Shown piece after piece: positions 24,802 to 33,155 of a stretch of DNA of 52,440 nucleotides. Position 1 is the stretch's first letter; each line of letters begins with the position of its first letter. The DNA lies in the NCBI GenBank assembly GCA_028288585.1, contig JAQBNL010000029.1, positions 1 through 52,440 on the forward strand, written 5' to 3'. The notes under the pieces were generated by a model. That model was not told the origin of the DNA. It made no database searches and worked only from the letters and a program-made list of their open reading frames with translations. This DNA is from Chitinophagaceae bacterium (GTDB taxonomy: Bacteria; Bacteroidota; Bacteroidia; Chitinophagales; Chitinophagaceae). A program made the position numbers and the translations under genes.

Positions 24802-27800
24802 ATGCATAATTACCGGGAAAATCTCCAAAAAATTTTTACAGAAGAATACAGGAAATTAAATACTGAGCAGCGTAAAGCTGTTGATAGTATAGAAGGTCCG
24901 GTAATGGTTATAGCCGGTCCGGGCACAGGAAAAACACAAATTCTTGCTGCAAGAATTGGAAAAATTCTTTTGGAAACAGATGTTTTTCCTCATAATATTT
25001 TATGCCTTACTTATACTGATGCAGGCGTTGTTGCCATGCGCCGCAGGCTGGTACAATTTATTGGTGCTGATGCTTACAAGGTAAATATTTTTACATTCCA
25101 CGCTTTTTGCAATGATGTTATCCAGGATAATCTTTCACTATTTGATAAGAACAGTTTAAATCCTGTATCCGACCTGCAGCGTATACAACTGATGAAAGAA
25201 CTGATAGATTCATTTCCTAAAAATCATTTATTAAAAAGATACAGGGGAGATGTTTATTGCGAAATATACAGCCTTACAAAATTGTTCTCTACAATGAAGA
25301 ACGAAGGCTGGGCCTCGCTTTTCATTAATCAAAAAATTGATGAATACATAAAAGACCTGCCCACCCGTGATGAATATTTTTATAAGAGAGCATCAGGCCC
25401 CTATAAAAAAGGTGATCTGAAAGTTGCTGCACTGGAAAATGAAAAATTAAAAATGGAAAGACTGCGTTGTGCAGTGAATGAGTTTGAGAATTTTCAAAAG
25501 CTGATGCACAAAAATAATTTGTATGACTTTGATGATATGATCAACTGGGTGATAAAAGTTTTTGAAGAGAATAAAAACGTACTGGCCAACTACCAGGAAA
25601 AATTCCAATACATTTTAGTTGATGAATTCCAGGATACCAGCGGAACACAGAATAAATTAATTCAATTGCTCATCAGCTACTGGGAATCTCCCAATATTTT
25701 TGTGGTAGGAGATGATGACCAAAGCATCTTTCGCTTCCAGGGAGCAAATGTTGAAAACATGGAAACCTTTGCCGGGAGCTACGCTAACCTCTTAAAAGTT
25801 GTGCTTACAAATAATTACCGTTCTACCCAATCTATTCTTAATATTTCAAAAACGTTAATTGATAATAACGAAGAACGCCTTATTAAAAAGTTTGAAGGTT
25901 TAAGCAAAGACCTTGTTTCTTCTAACATAAAAATAAAAGACCTGCTGCATGAGCCTGTTATAAGAGAATACCAAAGCCAGAAGGATGAAATGGTTCACAT
26001 CACATTGCAGGTTAAGGAACTGTTGCAGCAAGGGATAGAGCCAAACCGCATCGGTGTTATTTATAAAGAAAATAAATATGGGGAAGAGCTGATAAAATAT
26101 TTCAGGCTGAAGAATATTCCTGTTTTCTCAAAGCGCAGCATTAATATTTTAGAGAATGCTTTTGCAAAAAAGATAATCCAGTTGCTTCGTTACGTTGCAG
26201 CCGAACATGAGATACCTTATGCCGGCGATGAATTGCTTTTCGAAATTCTTCATTTTGATTTTTATAAGATACCGCCAATAGAAGTTGCAAAACTTACTGT
26301 AGAAGTAAATCAAAAAAAATACAGCGAACAATTTTCTTTAAGAAGATTATTAGTTGAAAGAGCCAGCCAGGTTCCTTCTTCTCTTTTTGATAAAGGATTA
26401 AATGAGCAGTTAAAAAAAGTAAGCGCTATTCTTGAAAAATTAATTGCTGATGTAAGCAATATAACGCTGCAGGGATTGTTTGAAAATATTATCAATGAGG
26501 CAGGCGTACTGCAATACATTATGCAAAGCGATGAGAAAATTTCTTTGATGCAGATATTAACCGCTTTGTTCGATTTTATAAAAGAAGAAACTGCCCGCAA
26601 TCCTTTACTTACGGTTAAAGGACTTATGGAAATACTTGACCTGATGGAGAATGAAAATATTGCATTGCCTTTGGTGCAAATATCAGGAAGCGATAATGGT
26701 GTAAACCTTCTTACTGCACATGGGGCTAAAGGATTAGAGTTTGAGTATGTATTTTTCACCGGGGCTAATGCACATTTTTGGGAGAAGAAAAAAGTTCAGA
26801 ATAAAGGCTTTCTTTTTCCTGATACCATGTTCTCATCATTGCCCGCCTGCAGCCCTGAAGAAGAATTGCGCAGGTTGTTTTATGTGGCGCTAACCCGTGC
26901 TGAGCAACATTTATACATTTCTTATTTTAATTATAAAGCAGATGGCAAGGAGGCAGAACCATCTATGTTTATTCACGAGATATTACAATCCCACCCATTG
27001 GTAATAGAAAAAATTATCGTTCCACAGGAGCAGGTAATGGAGTTTGAAATGCTTCACTTTATAACACAAAAACCTGAAATTGAAAAAGCAGAGGAAGATT
27101 TCATAAGCATATTGCTCGAAAGATTTTCAATGAATGTTTCGGCGCTTAATAATTATTTGCGCTGTCCTTTAGAGTTTTATTTTAAAACACTCATACGCAT
27201 TCCTTCCGGTAAATCAGAAAATCTTGAGTTTGGAAGTGCCATGCATTTTGCAGTGCAGCGTTTATTTGAGAAGATGCAAAAACACGAGCAACAATTATTT
27301 CATAAAGAAAGCCTGGTTGAAGATTTTAAATGGTACATGGTTAGGCACAGGGAGAATTTTACCAAAGAAGCATTTGACAGGAGACTTGAATATGGAGAAG
27401 AAATTCTGAATAATTATTTTGACTACTACGCAAACACATGGAATAAAATAGTGGCTGTAGAAAGAAATATAAATGTGGTTTACAAGAGTATCCCGATAAA
27501 AGGAAAAATAGATAAGCTGGAATTTAATGGAAAGGAGGTTAATGTAGTGGATTATAAAACCGGCGATGCTACCAGTACCTGGACGAAAGAAAAACTCTGG
27601 AGACCAAACGCCAAACAGCCTGATGGTGGCGATTACTGGCGGCAGGCAGTGTTTTACAAAATATTGGTAGATAATTATGAGAACAAGCAGTGGAAAGTGG
27701 TAAGCACAACATTTGATTTTGTGGAACCTGACAAAAACAAAAAATATTATGCTGAAAAAATTACTATAGAGCCGGAGGATATTGAAACAGTGTCTCAGCA

Positions 27801-27939
27801 AATAACGGATGTCTGGAACAAAATTCAAAACCGTGATTTTTACACAGGCTGCGGAAAAGAAGATTGCCGCTGGTGCAATTTTGTAAAAGAGAATAAGCTT
27901 GCTGTGGCTCTTCATGAAATGTCAGAAGAAGAAAGCTGA
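24802..27939 (+). CDS. UvrD/AddA-type superfamily 1 helicase with C-terminal PD-(D/E)xK nuclease and Fe-S cysteines
   Basis: A 1045-residue ATP-dependent DNA helicase-nuclease, probably in double-strand-break processing. Helicase motifs: Q-motif region LNTEQRKAVD, Walker A GPGTGKT (39-45), motif Ia TYTDAGVVAMRRR, Walker B VDEFQDT (D274), motif III GDDDQSIFRFQGA, motif IV NNYRST, motif V LTAHGAKGLEFEYVF and motif VI YVALTRAEQHLYIS. The C-terminal nuclease carries D917-Y-K919 (VVDYKTGD) after GKIDKLEFNG. Cysteines C788 (RCPLEFYF) before the nuclease and C1017, C1022, C1025 after it make a likely 4Fe-4S staple as in AddB and Cas4, though the terminal spacing (C-x4-C-x2-C) is the reverse of what I recall for AddB. 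No AddB/RecC partner is adjacent, so it may act alone or with a distant gene. Confidence 0.92.
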   Translation: MHNYRENLQKIFTEEYRKLNTEQRKAVDSIEGPVMVIAGPGTGKTQILAARIGKILLETDVFPHNILCLTYTDAGVVAMRRRLVQFIGADAYKVNIFTFHAFCNDVIQDNLSLFDKNSLNPVSDLQRIQLMKELIDSFPKNHLLKRYRGDVYCEIYSLTKLFSTMKNEGWASLFINQKIDEYIKDLPTRDEYFYKRASGPYKKGDLKVAALENEKLKMERLRCAVNEFENFQKLMHKNNLYDFDDMINWVIKVFEENKNVLANYQEKFQYILVDEFQDTSGTQNKLIQLLISYWESPNIFVVGDDDQSIFRFQGANVENMETFAGSYANLLKVVLTNNYRSTQSILNISKTLIDNNEERLIKKFEGLSKDLVSSNIKIKDLLHEPVIREYQSQKDEMVHITLQVKELLQQGIEPNRIGVIYKENKYGEELIKYFRLKNIPVFSKRSINILENAFAKKIIQLLRYVAAEHEIPYAGDELLFEILHFDFYKIPPIEVAKLTVEVNQKKYSEQFSLRRLLVERASQVPSSLFDKGLNEQLKKVSAILEKLIADVSNITLQGLFENIINEAGVLQYIMQSDEKISLMQILTALFDFIKEETARNPLLTVKGLMEILDLMENENIALPLVQISGSDNGVNLLTAHGAKGLEFEYVFFTGANAHFWEKKKVQNKGFLFPDTMFSSLPACSPEEELRRLFYVALTRAEQHLYISYFNYKADGKEAEPSMFIHEILQSHPLVIEKIIVPQEQVMEFEMLHFITQKPEIEKAEEDFISILLERFSMNVSALNNYLRCPLEFYFKTLIRIPSGKSENLEFGSAMHFAVQRLFEKMQKHEQQLFHKESLVEDFKWYMVRHRENFTKEAFDRRLEYGEEILNNYFDYYANTWNKIVAVERNINVVYKSIPIKGKIDKLEFNGKEVNVVDYKTGDATSTWTKEKLWRPNAKQPDGGDYWRQAVFYKILVDNYENKQWKVVSTTFDFVEPDKNKKYYAEKITIEPEDIETVSQQITDVWNKIQNRDFYTGCGKEDCRWCNFVKENKLAVALHEMSEEES

Positions 27940-27994
27940 ACCGGGATTTCTGAGATTTATAGGATTATTGGGAAATAAGAATGATGAAAGGATT

Positions 27995-28002
27995 TATGTT
28001 TG
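27995..28002 (+). promoter_or_regulatory. candidate -7 box (TATGTTTG) for the Ig-like lipoprotein gene
   Basis: Exact TAnnTTTG match 22 bp before the ATG at 28025. A TTG lies 24 bp further upstream, slightly too far for an ideal -33 element. Confidence 0.5.
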
Positions 28003-28024
28003 CACCGATACGAACAATTATTAG

Positions 28025-29404
28025 ATGAAAAGAATTTTATACTTTTTCCTGTTAATCCTCTTACTCCCCAAAATCCTGGTTCTTACAAGTGGTTGCGCCC
28101 AAATAATTGCGCCAACCGGGGGGCCGAGAGATACGCTTCCTCCAATACTGGTAAGCACTACCCCAAAAATACCGGCCACAAATTTTACCGGTAATCGCAT
28201 CAATTTATATTTTGATGAATATGTACATATTGAAGAACTGCAGCAAAATTTATTGGTGTCACCAACGCCAAAAAACAATCCTTATATCGATTTTAAATTA
28301 AGAAGTGTAAGCATCAGGCTGCGGGATACTTTAGAGCCTAACACTACGTATACAATTAACCTCGGAAACTCAATCCGGGATATAAACGAAAACAATATCG
28401 TAAAAGATTTCAGATATGTTTTTTCAACCGGCGCTACCATTGACTCATTAAAATTTTCGGGAAAAGTGCAGCTTGCTGAAACAGGAAAGACTGATAGTAC
28501 ACTGATAGTTTTACTTTATAAAAATTTAGCTGATACGGCTGTAGCCAAACTAAAACCAAAATACATTGCAAGGCTTGATGGCACGGGAAATTTTTCCTTT
28601 CAAAACCTTGCCGCAGGAGAGTATAAAATATATGCTTTAAAAGATGCTGACGGCAGCAAAACATATAACATTAAAACAGAGCTGTTTGCTTTTGCTGATA
28701 GTTCTGTCAACGTAAACAATAATACTTCCCCGGTTTCTTTATATGCATACGCAGAAGAAAAAGACAAGCCAAAAGTTTCAGTATCTGCAGAAAAAAAATT
28801 AAAATATACTACTAAGGTTCCACCGGAAAAGCAGGATGTATTAACAGGCCTTGCTATTGAATTTAATAAGCCGCTTAAAAATTTAGATAAGCAAAAGGTA
28901 GTACTTACCGATACATTAAATAATATTATAAAAGATGCCCTGGTAAGCACTGACAGCACAAATAAAATTGTTTTAATAAAAACCAATTGGGCTCAGGATG
29001 CGGCTTATAAACTTATTATCTCAAAAGATTTTGCCACAGACAGCACAGGCCTTACCCTGGCAAAATCAGATACAATAAGATTTAAAACAAAAGGCGAAAC
29101 GGATTACGGAATAGTTAAACTTAAATTTTTAAACTTCGATAAATCCAAAAATCCTGTATTGCAGTTTGTGCAAAATAATGAGGTAGTAAATTCTTACCCG
29201 CTTACCTCGGGAGTGTGGAACGCCCCGCTGTTTAATCCCGGCGAGTATGATATGAGAATTTTATATGACGATAATAAAAATGGTAAATGGGATGCCGGGA
29301 ATTTTGCTAAAAAAAAGCAGCCCGAAAAAGTGTATAGCATACCGCAAAAATTATCTGTAAGAGAAAATTTTGAAAGGGATGTTGATATAGAACTTCCAAA
29401 ATAA
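28025..29404 (+). CDS. Ig-like (Big_5) domain lipoprotein
   Basis: A 459-residue lipoprotein (leader ending TSGCAQ). The region right after the Cys, [20 protein letters not shown], is typical of a widespread Bacteroidota family with an N-terminal SbsA-type Ig domain (about residues 38-130, including INLYFDEYV and [11 protein letters not shown]). A carboxypeptidase-like or pre-albumin-like domain (about 150-235, [18 protein letters not shown]) and a second Big_5-like domain (about 270-360) follow. The end, [21 protein letters not shown], is also characteristic. The role is unknown, with possible envelope scaffolding. It is followed by a CT/GA inverted repeat and then recR. Confidence 0.87.
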   Translation: MKRILYFFLLILLLPKILVLTSGCAQIIAPTGGPRDTLPPILVSTTPKIPATNFTGNRINLYFDEYVHIEELQQNLLVSPTPKNNPYIDFKLRSVSIRLRDTLEPNTTYTINLGNSIRDINENNIVKDFRYVFSTGATIDSLKFSGKVQLAETGKTDSTLIVLLYKNLADTAVAKLKPKYIARLDGTGNFSFQNLAAGEYKIYALKDADGSKTYNIKTELFAFADSSVNVNNNTSPVSLYAYAEEKDKPKVSVSAEKKLKYTTKVPPEKQDVLTGLAIEFNKPLKNLDKQKVVLTDTLNNIIKDALVSTDSTNKIVLIKTNWAQDAAYKLIISKDFATDSTGLTLAKSDTIRFKTKGETDYGIVKLKFLNFDKSKNPVLQFVQNNEVVNSYPLTSGVWNAPLFNPGEYDMRILYDDNKNGKWDAGNFAKKKQPEKVYSIPQKLSVRENFERDVDIELPK

Positions 29405-29455
29405 TGCCTCCCGCTCAACCCCCTCTCTTTAGGAGAAGGAGATGGAGGGTGAAGC
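29405..29455. repeat. CT/GA-rich imperfect inverted repeat, copy 1
   Basis: Starting immediately after the lipoprotein stop: CCTCC (29407-29411) pairs with GGAGG (29444-29448) around an inner CCCTCTC / GAGAAGG stem. The word order (GCCTCCC, then CTC, then a pyrimidine tract, then GAGAAGGAG) is shared with the segment at 45845-45881 after another gene, so the two look like members of one dispersed family. Confidence 0.55.
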
Positions 29456-29463
29456 TTCTTCTT

Positions 29464-29471
29464 TATCTTTG
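29464..29471 (+). promoter_or_regulatory. candidate -7 box (TATCTTTG) for recR, leaderless layout
   Basis: Exact TAnnTTTG match ending 4 bp before the recR ATG at 29476, so a transcript from it would begin at or within a few bases of the start codon. This supports the downstream start chosen for recR. Confidence 0.55.
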
Positions 29472-29475
29472 CCCC

Positions 29476-30096
29476 ATGGTCTTCTCTTCTTCCCTTTTAG
29501 AAAATGCTGTGAACGAATTTGCCAGGCTTCCTGGCATTGGTAAAAAAACTGCCCTGCGGCTTGTTTTGCATTTGATAAAAAAAGACGTTTCCGAAGTAAA
29601 AAATTTTAGCGAAGCCATTCAGCGGCTGAGAGAAGAAATTAAGTTTTGTTCCCGGTGTCACAACATTGCTGATAAAGAGTTATGTAATATCTGCGCAAAT
29701 AATTTACGCAGGCAGGAGATGATTTGTGTAGTGGAAAATATTCGTGATGTGATAGCTATAGAAAGTACACAACAATACAATGGTTTATACCACGTATTGG
29801 GTGGCATAATATCTCCCCTTGATGGCATTGGTCCTGATCAATTACAAATAGATACTTTGATAGAAAGAGCAAAAAATGAACAGAGCGAAGAGATAATTTT
29901 TGCACTAAGTCCAAATATACAAGGTGATACTACCATTTATTATATAGGTAAAAAATTAAAAGATCTCCCGGTAAAAATTACCACCATAGCCCGGGGCATT
30001 GCATTTGGCGGTGAGCTGGAGTATGCTGATGAAATGACGCTGGCAAGAAGTATTTCAAACAGGATGCCGGTAGAAAATTATGTAATGAATAAATAA
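29476..30096 (+). CDS. recR: recombination mediator protein RecR
   Basis: RecFOR pathway protein that, with RecO/RecF, loads RecA at gaps in single-stranded DNA; cytosolic ring-forming protein. The helix-hairpin-helix with [16 protein letters not shown] (residues 15-30), the zinc finger C-x2-C-x12-C-x2-C ([18 protein letters not shown]) and the Toprim domain ([13 protein letters not shown], then [16 protein letters not shown]) are intact. Residues of the Walker-like C-terminal end ([14 protein letters not shown]) are normal. The start at 29476 gives the standard 206-aa protein; an upstream in-frame Met would add an Arg-rich tail made from the intergenic repeat and a promoter box, which I reject. 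Confidence 0.96.
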   Translation: MVFSSSLLENAVNEFARLPGIGKKTALRLVLHLIKKDVSEVKNFSEAIQRLREEIKFCSRCHNIADKELCNICANNLRRQEMICVVENIRDVIAIESTQQYNGLYHVLGGIISPLDGIGPDQLQIDTLIERAKNEQSEEIIFALSPNIQGDTTIYYIGKKLKDLPVKITTIARGIAFGGELEYADEMTLARSISNRMPVENYVMNK

Positions 30097-30206
30097 AAGC
30101 TTTTATAAGCAACCTTTATTCCCTCTCGTTCGTTTTTTATTCCTGTTTAGAAGATTTGTCTCTATCGCCGCTTGCATTTTAGATATTTTTATTGTATTAA
30201 AATTTT

Positions 30207-30635
30207 ATGAGCAACAAATCTGTAATATTAATATCTATCCTTGTTATTTTAGCAGCGGGAGGATTTATCGGCTATAAAATATGGAATAAGCCTTTTAAAG
30301 ATCCCTTACAGGGAGACGCTATAAAAGTAACTGCCATACAATTATTCAATGATTTTAGTGCTAATGAAGCAGCAGCACAAAAAAAATATGTACCTGAAAA
30401 ACTGGGTAATAAAAAAGTAGAAGTGACAGGACAAATAAATGAGATTGGTAAAAACGATGATGGAGAAATATTTTATACTTTAAAAACTTCTGATGAAATG
30501 TTTGGTGTAAAATGCATAATGGATAAAGGCGAAGAAATAGCAAATGCAAAAGTTGGCGATAATATAACTGTCAGGGGATTTTGTGACGGATATAATATGG
30601 ATGTAATTGTTAATCGTTGCAAAGCTGTAAAATAA
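30207..30635 (+). CDS. membrane-anchored OB-fold (tRNA_anti-like) protein
   Basis: A 142-residue protein: N-terminal membrane anchor (residues 5-25, VILISILVILAAGGFIGYKIW), then a tRNA_anti-like OB domain with a characteristic helix (LFNDFSANEAAAQKKY), VEVTGQINEIGK, YTLKTSDEMFGVKCIMD, a strand with VGDNITVRGFCDGY and the final VNRCKAV. Two Cys in the last 35 residues (GFCDGY and NRCKAV) could pair. The family has no proven function and is often found near envelope redox genes in Bacteroidota. It is the first gene of a plus-strand run, 14 bp ahead of the cytochrome-like lipoprotein. Confidence 0.87.
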   Translation: MSNKSVILISILVILAAGGFIGYKIWNKPFKDPLQGDAIKVTAIQLFNDFSANEAAAQKKYVPEKLGNKKVEVTGQINEIGKNDDGEIFYTLKTSDEMFGVKCIMDKGEEIANAKVGDNITVRGFCDGYNMDVIVNRCKAVK

Positions 30636-30649
30636 AACAACGGGTAAAT

Positions 30650-31036
30650 ATGAAAGTTGTAAAAAAAATTATCTCAATAAAATATTTTATAATAATCTCA
30701 TGTATGTGTATTGGATTTTCTAATACCGGTTGTAAATATGATAAGCCTGTTTTAACCACAACATGTGATACAGCTATAGTTACTTACAGTGGTACAATTA
30801 AACCAATTTTAACTGCGCATTGTACTGTTTGCCATTCTGGCCCCAATGCGCCTAATGGTAACGGGATTCTTCTGGATGATTATGTATTTGTAAAAAGGCA
30901 GGTTCCACAACCATTACTGGATGCAATTAATCATACCGGCAATGTAACCCCTATGCCAAAAGACGCAACTAAATTAGATGCATGCAGCATTGCAAAAATA
31001 ACTAAGTGGATAGCAGAAGGAGCAAAATCCAATTAA
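30650..31036 (+). CDS. c-type cytochrome-like lipoprotein
   Basis: A 128-residue lipoprotein with a leader ending SNTGC (C28). A single haem-c motif CTVCH (residues 58-62) lies in YSGTIKPILTAHCTVCHSGP, and a likely axial Met follows in VTPMPKD (M102). C40 and C112 may form a disulfide. It resembles the short cytochrome domains of Bacteroidota envelope proteins ('IKPILTAHC..CH'). It would carry one electron at the periplasmic or outer-membrane face. The upstream in-frame start would precede the leader by 11 residues inside the previous gene; the Met at 30650 is preferred. It is followed 46 bp later by a YceI gene. Confidence 0.9.
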   Translation: MKVVKKIISIKYFIIISCMCIGFSNTGCKYDKPVLTTTCDTAIVTYSGTIKPILTAHCTVCHSGPNAPNGNGILLDDYVFVKRQVPQPLLDAINHTGNVTPMPKDATKLDACSIAKITKWIAEGAKSN

Positions 31037-31082
31037 TAAAATCAAAGCCTTGTCCACATGAAATAATTTTTAAAAAATCAGT

Positions 31083-31640
31083 ATGAAAAAACAAATCGTA
31101 ACCCTGTTTATTATCTCCCTGTTTGCATTAAGCACATCGGCACAAACCTATATTACCCGTAATGGAAGAGTGACATTTTTTTCTAAAGCCCCTATTGAAA
31201 ATATTGAAGCCAATAATAATGAAGTAACCAGTTTTTTAGATACTCAAAAAGGGGAAGTAGCTTTTGTAGCGCTTATCAAAAGTTTTAAATTTCAAAAGGC
31301 TTTAATGGAAGAGCACTTCAACGAAAATTATATGGAAAGTAATACCTTTCCCAAGGCAAATTTTAAAGGCACCATAACCGATTTGAGTAAAATAAATTTT
31401 TCTAAGGACGGCACTTACACCGTTACAGTAAAAGGAGATCTTACCATTCACGGGATAACTAAAAATATTGAAGCGCCGGCAACCATCAATATTTCCGGCG
31501 GAAAAATCAACGCTAATTCCAAGTTCAATATCAAAGTAAAAGATTACAATATTAAAATACCAACAACAGTTGTAAATAATGTTTCGGAAACTATCAGTAT
31601 AACTGTTGATTGCAAATATGATCCTTTAAAAAAAGGATAA
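31083..31640 (+). CDS. YceI family periplasmic protein, copy 1
   Basis: A 185-residue protein with a signal peptide (cleavage near STSAQ). The YceI lipocalin-like barrel, which in homologues binds long isoprenoid or quinone-like lipids, shows its usual marks: a strand GRVTFFSKAPIENIEANNN, the segment HFNENYMESNTFPKANFKG, the central TVKGDLTIHGITKNI and the terminal IPTTVVNNVSETISITVDC. The second YceI gene of the operon lies 945 bp on, with a DUF5777 barrel between them. The ligand (ubiquinone/menaquinone or polyprenyl) is family knowledge and not visible here. Spacing to the following gene is 9 bp. Confidence 0.92.
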   Translation: MKKQIVTLFIISLFALSTSAQTYITRNGRVTFFSKAPIENIEANNNEVTSFLDTQKGEVAFVALIKSFKFQKALMEEHFNENYMESNTFPKANFKGTITDLSKINFSKDGTYTVTVKGDLTIHGITKNIEAPATINISGGKINANSKFNIKVKDYNIKIPTTVVNNVSETISITVDCKYDPLKKG

Positions 31641-31649
31641 AAAAAGGAT

Positions 31650-32564
31650 ATGAGAAAAAAATTATTGATAATTACAGCAAGCTTTTTTATCGCCGTTATT
31701 TCTTTTGCGCAGGATACAACAGATATATCAAAAATGCTGGAGGATGAATTAAAAGCGAATGATCAAAACAAAACAGTATATACTACTGCAGCATTTAAAA
31801 CCACCCGGTTAATTGATGGTCATTCAATAGAGAATACTGCAGCCGGCGTTTTGGATGTTAAGATATCGCACCGGTTTGGAACGATAGGGGGAGCTAATGG
31901 GGGTGTCTACAACTTTTTTGGATTGGATAATGCCACCATGCGTCTTGGATTTGATTATGGATTAACCCATACATTAATGATCGGTATTGGAAGAAGCACA
32001 AGTCTTAAAACTTTCGATGCTTTTATTAAATGGAAAATATTAAGACAATCTACCGGTAAACGTAATATGCCTGTAACGGTTAGCTATGTACCCACTATCG
32101 GTATTATCAGTTTCAGGGATGCTGCCGTTTATAAATCTTTCAGCAACAGGATAAATTTCACTCACCAGCTTCTTATCGGCAGGAAGTTTACTGAAGGACT
32201 TTCTTTACAGGTTATGCCAACAGTAGTTCATCGCAATCAACCCGTTGATAATGGGCCTAATGATGTATTTGCAGCTGGTATAGGTGGCAGGCAAAAATTA
32301 AGTAAACGTACCAGTTTTAATGCTGAATATTATTACCAGCTTCCCGGTAGTAAAGTACCGGGCACTACAAATGTGCTTTCATTAGGTTTTGATATTGAAA
32401 CTGGCGGTCATGTTTTCCAGCTTCATGTTACCAATTCCTCATCCATGACGGAAAGTAATTTCATAACGGGAAACAAGGGTTCCTGGGGAAAAGGAGATAT
32501 CCTCTTCGGGTTTAATATTTCCCGTGTATTTAACGTGGGGAAAAAGCATACTAAAGAGTGGTAA
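31650..32564 (+). CDS. DUF5777 family outer-membrane beta-barrel protein
   Basis: A 304-residue exported barrel (signal peptide ending near SFAQ). Family marks include AFKTTRLIDGHSIEN, VLDVKISHRFG, FFGLDNATMRLGFDYGLTH, LMIGIGRS, and the ending FNISRVFNVGKKH. DUF5777 proteins recur beside YceI and cytochrome genes in Bacteroidota; the function is not known. It lies between the two YceI genes with spacings of 9 and about 20 bp, so co-transcription is near certain. A possible role as an outer-membrane partner for a lipid- or quinone-carrying YceI pair is an inference. Confidence 0.87.
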   Translation: MRKKLLIITASFFIAVISFAQDTTDISKMLEDELKANDQNKTVYTTAAFKTTRLIDGHSIENTAAGVLDVKISHRFGTIGGANGGVYNFFGLDNATMRLGFDYGLTHTLMIGIGRSTSLKTFDAFIKWKILRQSTGKRNMPVTVSYVPTIGIISFRDAAVYKSFSNRINFTHQLLIGRKFTEGLSLQVMPTVVHRNQPVDNGPNDVFAAGIGGRQKLSKRTSFNAEYYYQLPGSKVPGTTNVLSLGFDIETGGHVFQLHVTNSSSMTESNFITGNKGSWGKGDILFGFNISRVFNVGKKHTKEW

Positions 32565-32584
32565 AAAACGTTTCCATTGCACAC

Positions 32585-33139
32585 ATGTCCAGGCGATTCC
32601 TTATAACAGCGGCATTCATTTTATTATTAGGCTCCTCATTTAAGGATCCTGTTAGTATTTTCAATATTTCAAGAGGTAATATTTCTTTCAGTTCTGATGC
32701 ACCATTAGAGCTAATAACAGCGGGCAGTAATGAATTAAAAGGGTTGATAGAAACTGAAAAAAAGCAGTTCGCATTCTCGGTGAAAGTAAGATCCTTCAAA
32801 GGCTTTAACAGCGGGTTTCAGAAAGACCATTTTAATGAGAATTACCTGGAAAGCGATAAATACCCTGATGCAACATTTTCAGGAAAAATTATTGAAGATG
32901 TTGACTTTACAAAAAATAATATTTTAACTGTAAGGGCCAAGGGCATATTAACTGTGCATGGTGTGCCCAAGGAAAGAATTATTAAAAGTGATATGACCAT
33001 AAAGAATGGTTCTATTTTTATCAAAGCTAATTTTACTGTTTTACTTGCGGATCATAATATTCCTATACCCAAAGTGGTACATGAAAAACTTGCATCAGAA
33101 ATTAAAGTGGAAGTAAACAGTGAATTAAAGATCCGCTAA
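32585..33139 (+). CDS. YceI family periplasmic protein, copy 2
   Basis: A 184-residue paralogue of the YceI protein upstream: it shares HFNENYLESDKYPDATFSG, ILTVHGVPKERI and the C-terminal barrel strand VHEKLASEIKVEVN. A short signal peptide starts at MSRRFLITAAFILLLGSS. Start choice: an in-frame GTG at 32558, overlapping the previous gene, would add nine residues ahead of the hydrophobic segment; the ATG at 32585 gives the cleaner leader. The two copies differ by many residues, so they are old duplicates rather than a recent copying error. It ends 16 bp before the sensor kinase. Confidence 0.9.
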   Translation: MSRRFLITAAFILLLGSSFKDPVSIFNISRGNISFSSDAPLELITAGSNELKGLIETEKKQFAFSVKVRSFKGFNSGFQKDHFNENYLESDKYPDATFSGKIIEDVDFTKNNILTVRAKGILTVHGVPKERIIKSDMTIKNGSIFIKANFTVLLADHNIPIPKVVHEKLASEIKVEVNSELKIR

Positions 33140-33155
33140 ATAAATTAACTGTTGA

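Noticed and set aside
26310-26759. 149-codon minus-strand frame inside the helicase
   Set aside because: Antisense to motif V and upstream linker codons; a composition artefact of an AT-rich gene.
27295-27915. 206-codon minus-strand open frame inside the helicase gene
   Set aside because: Antisense to clearly conserved nuclease-domain codons; the translation is rich in Phe, Ile, Cys and His and lacks any domain pattern; no ribosome or promoter context.
29404-29475. N-terminal extension of recR by 24 codons
   Set aside because: The added Arg/Pro-rich residues come from the intergenic repeat and contain the promoter box; RecR normally starts as chosen.
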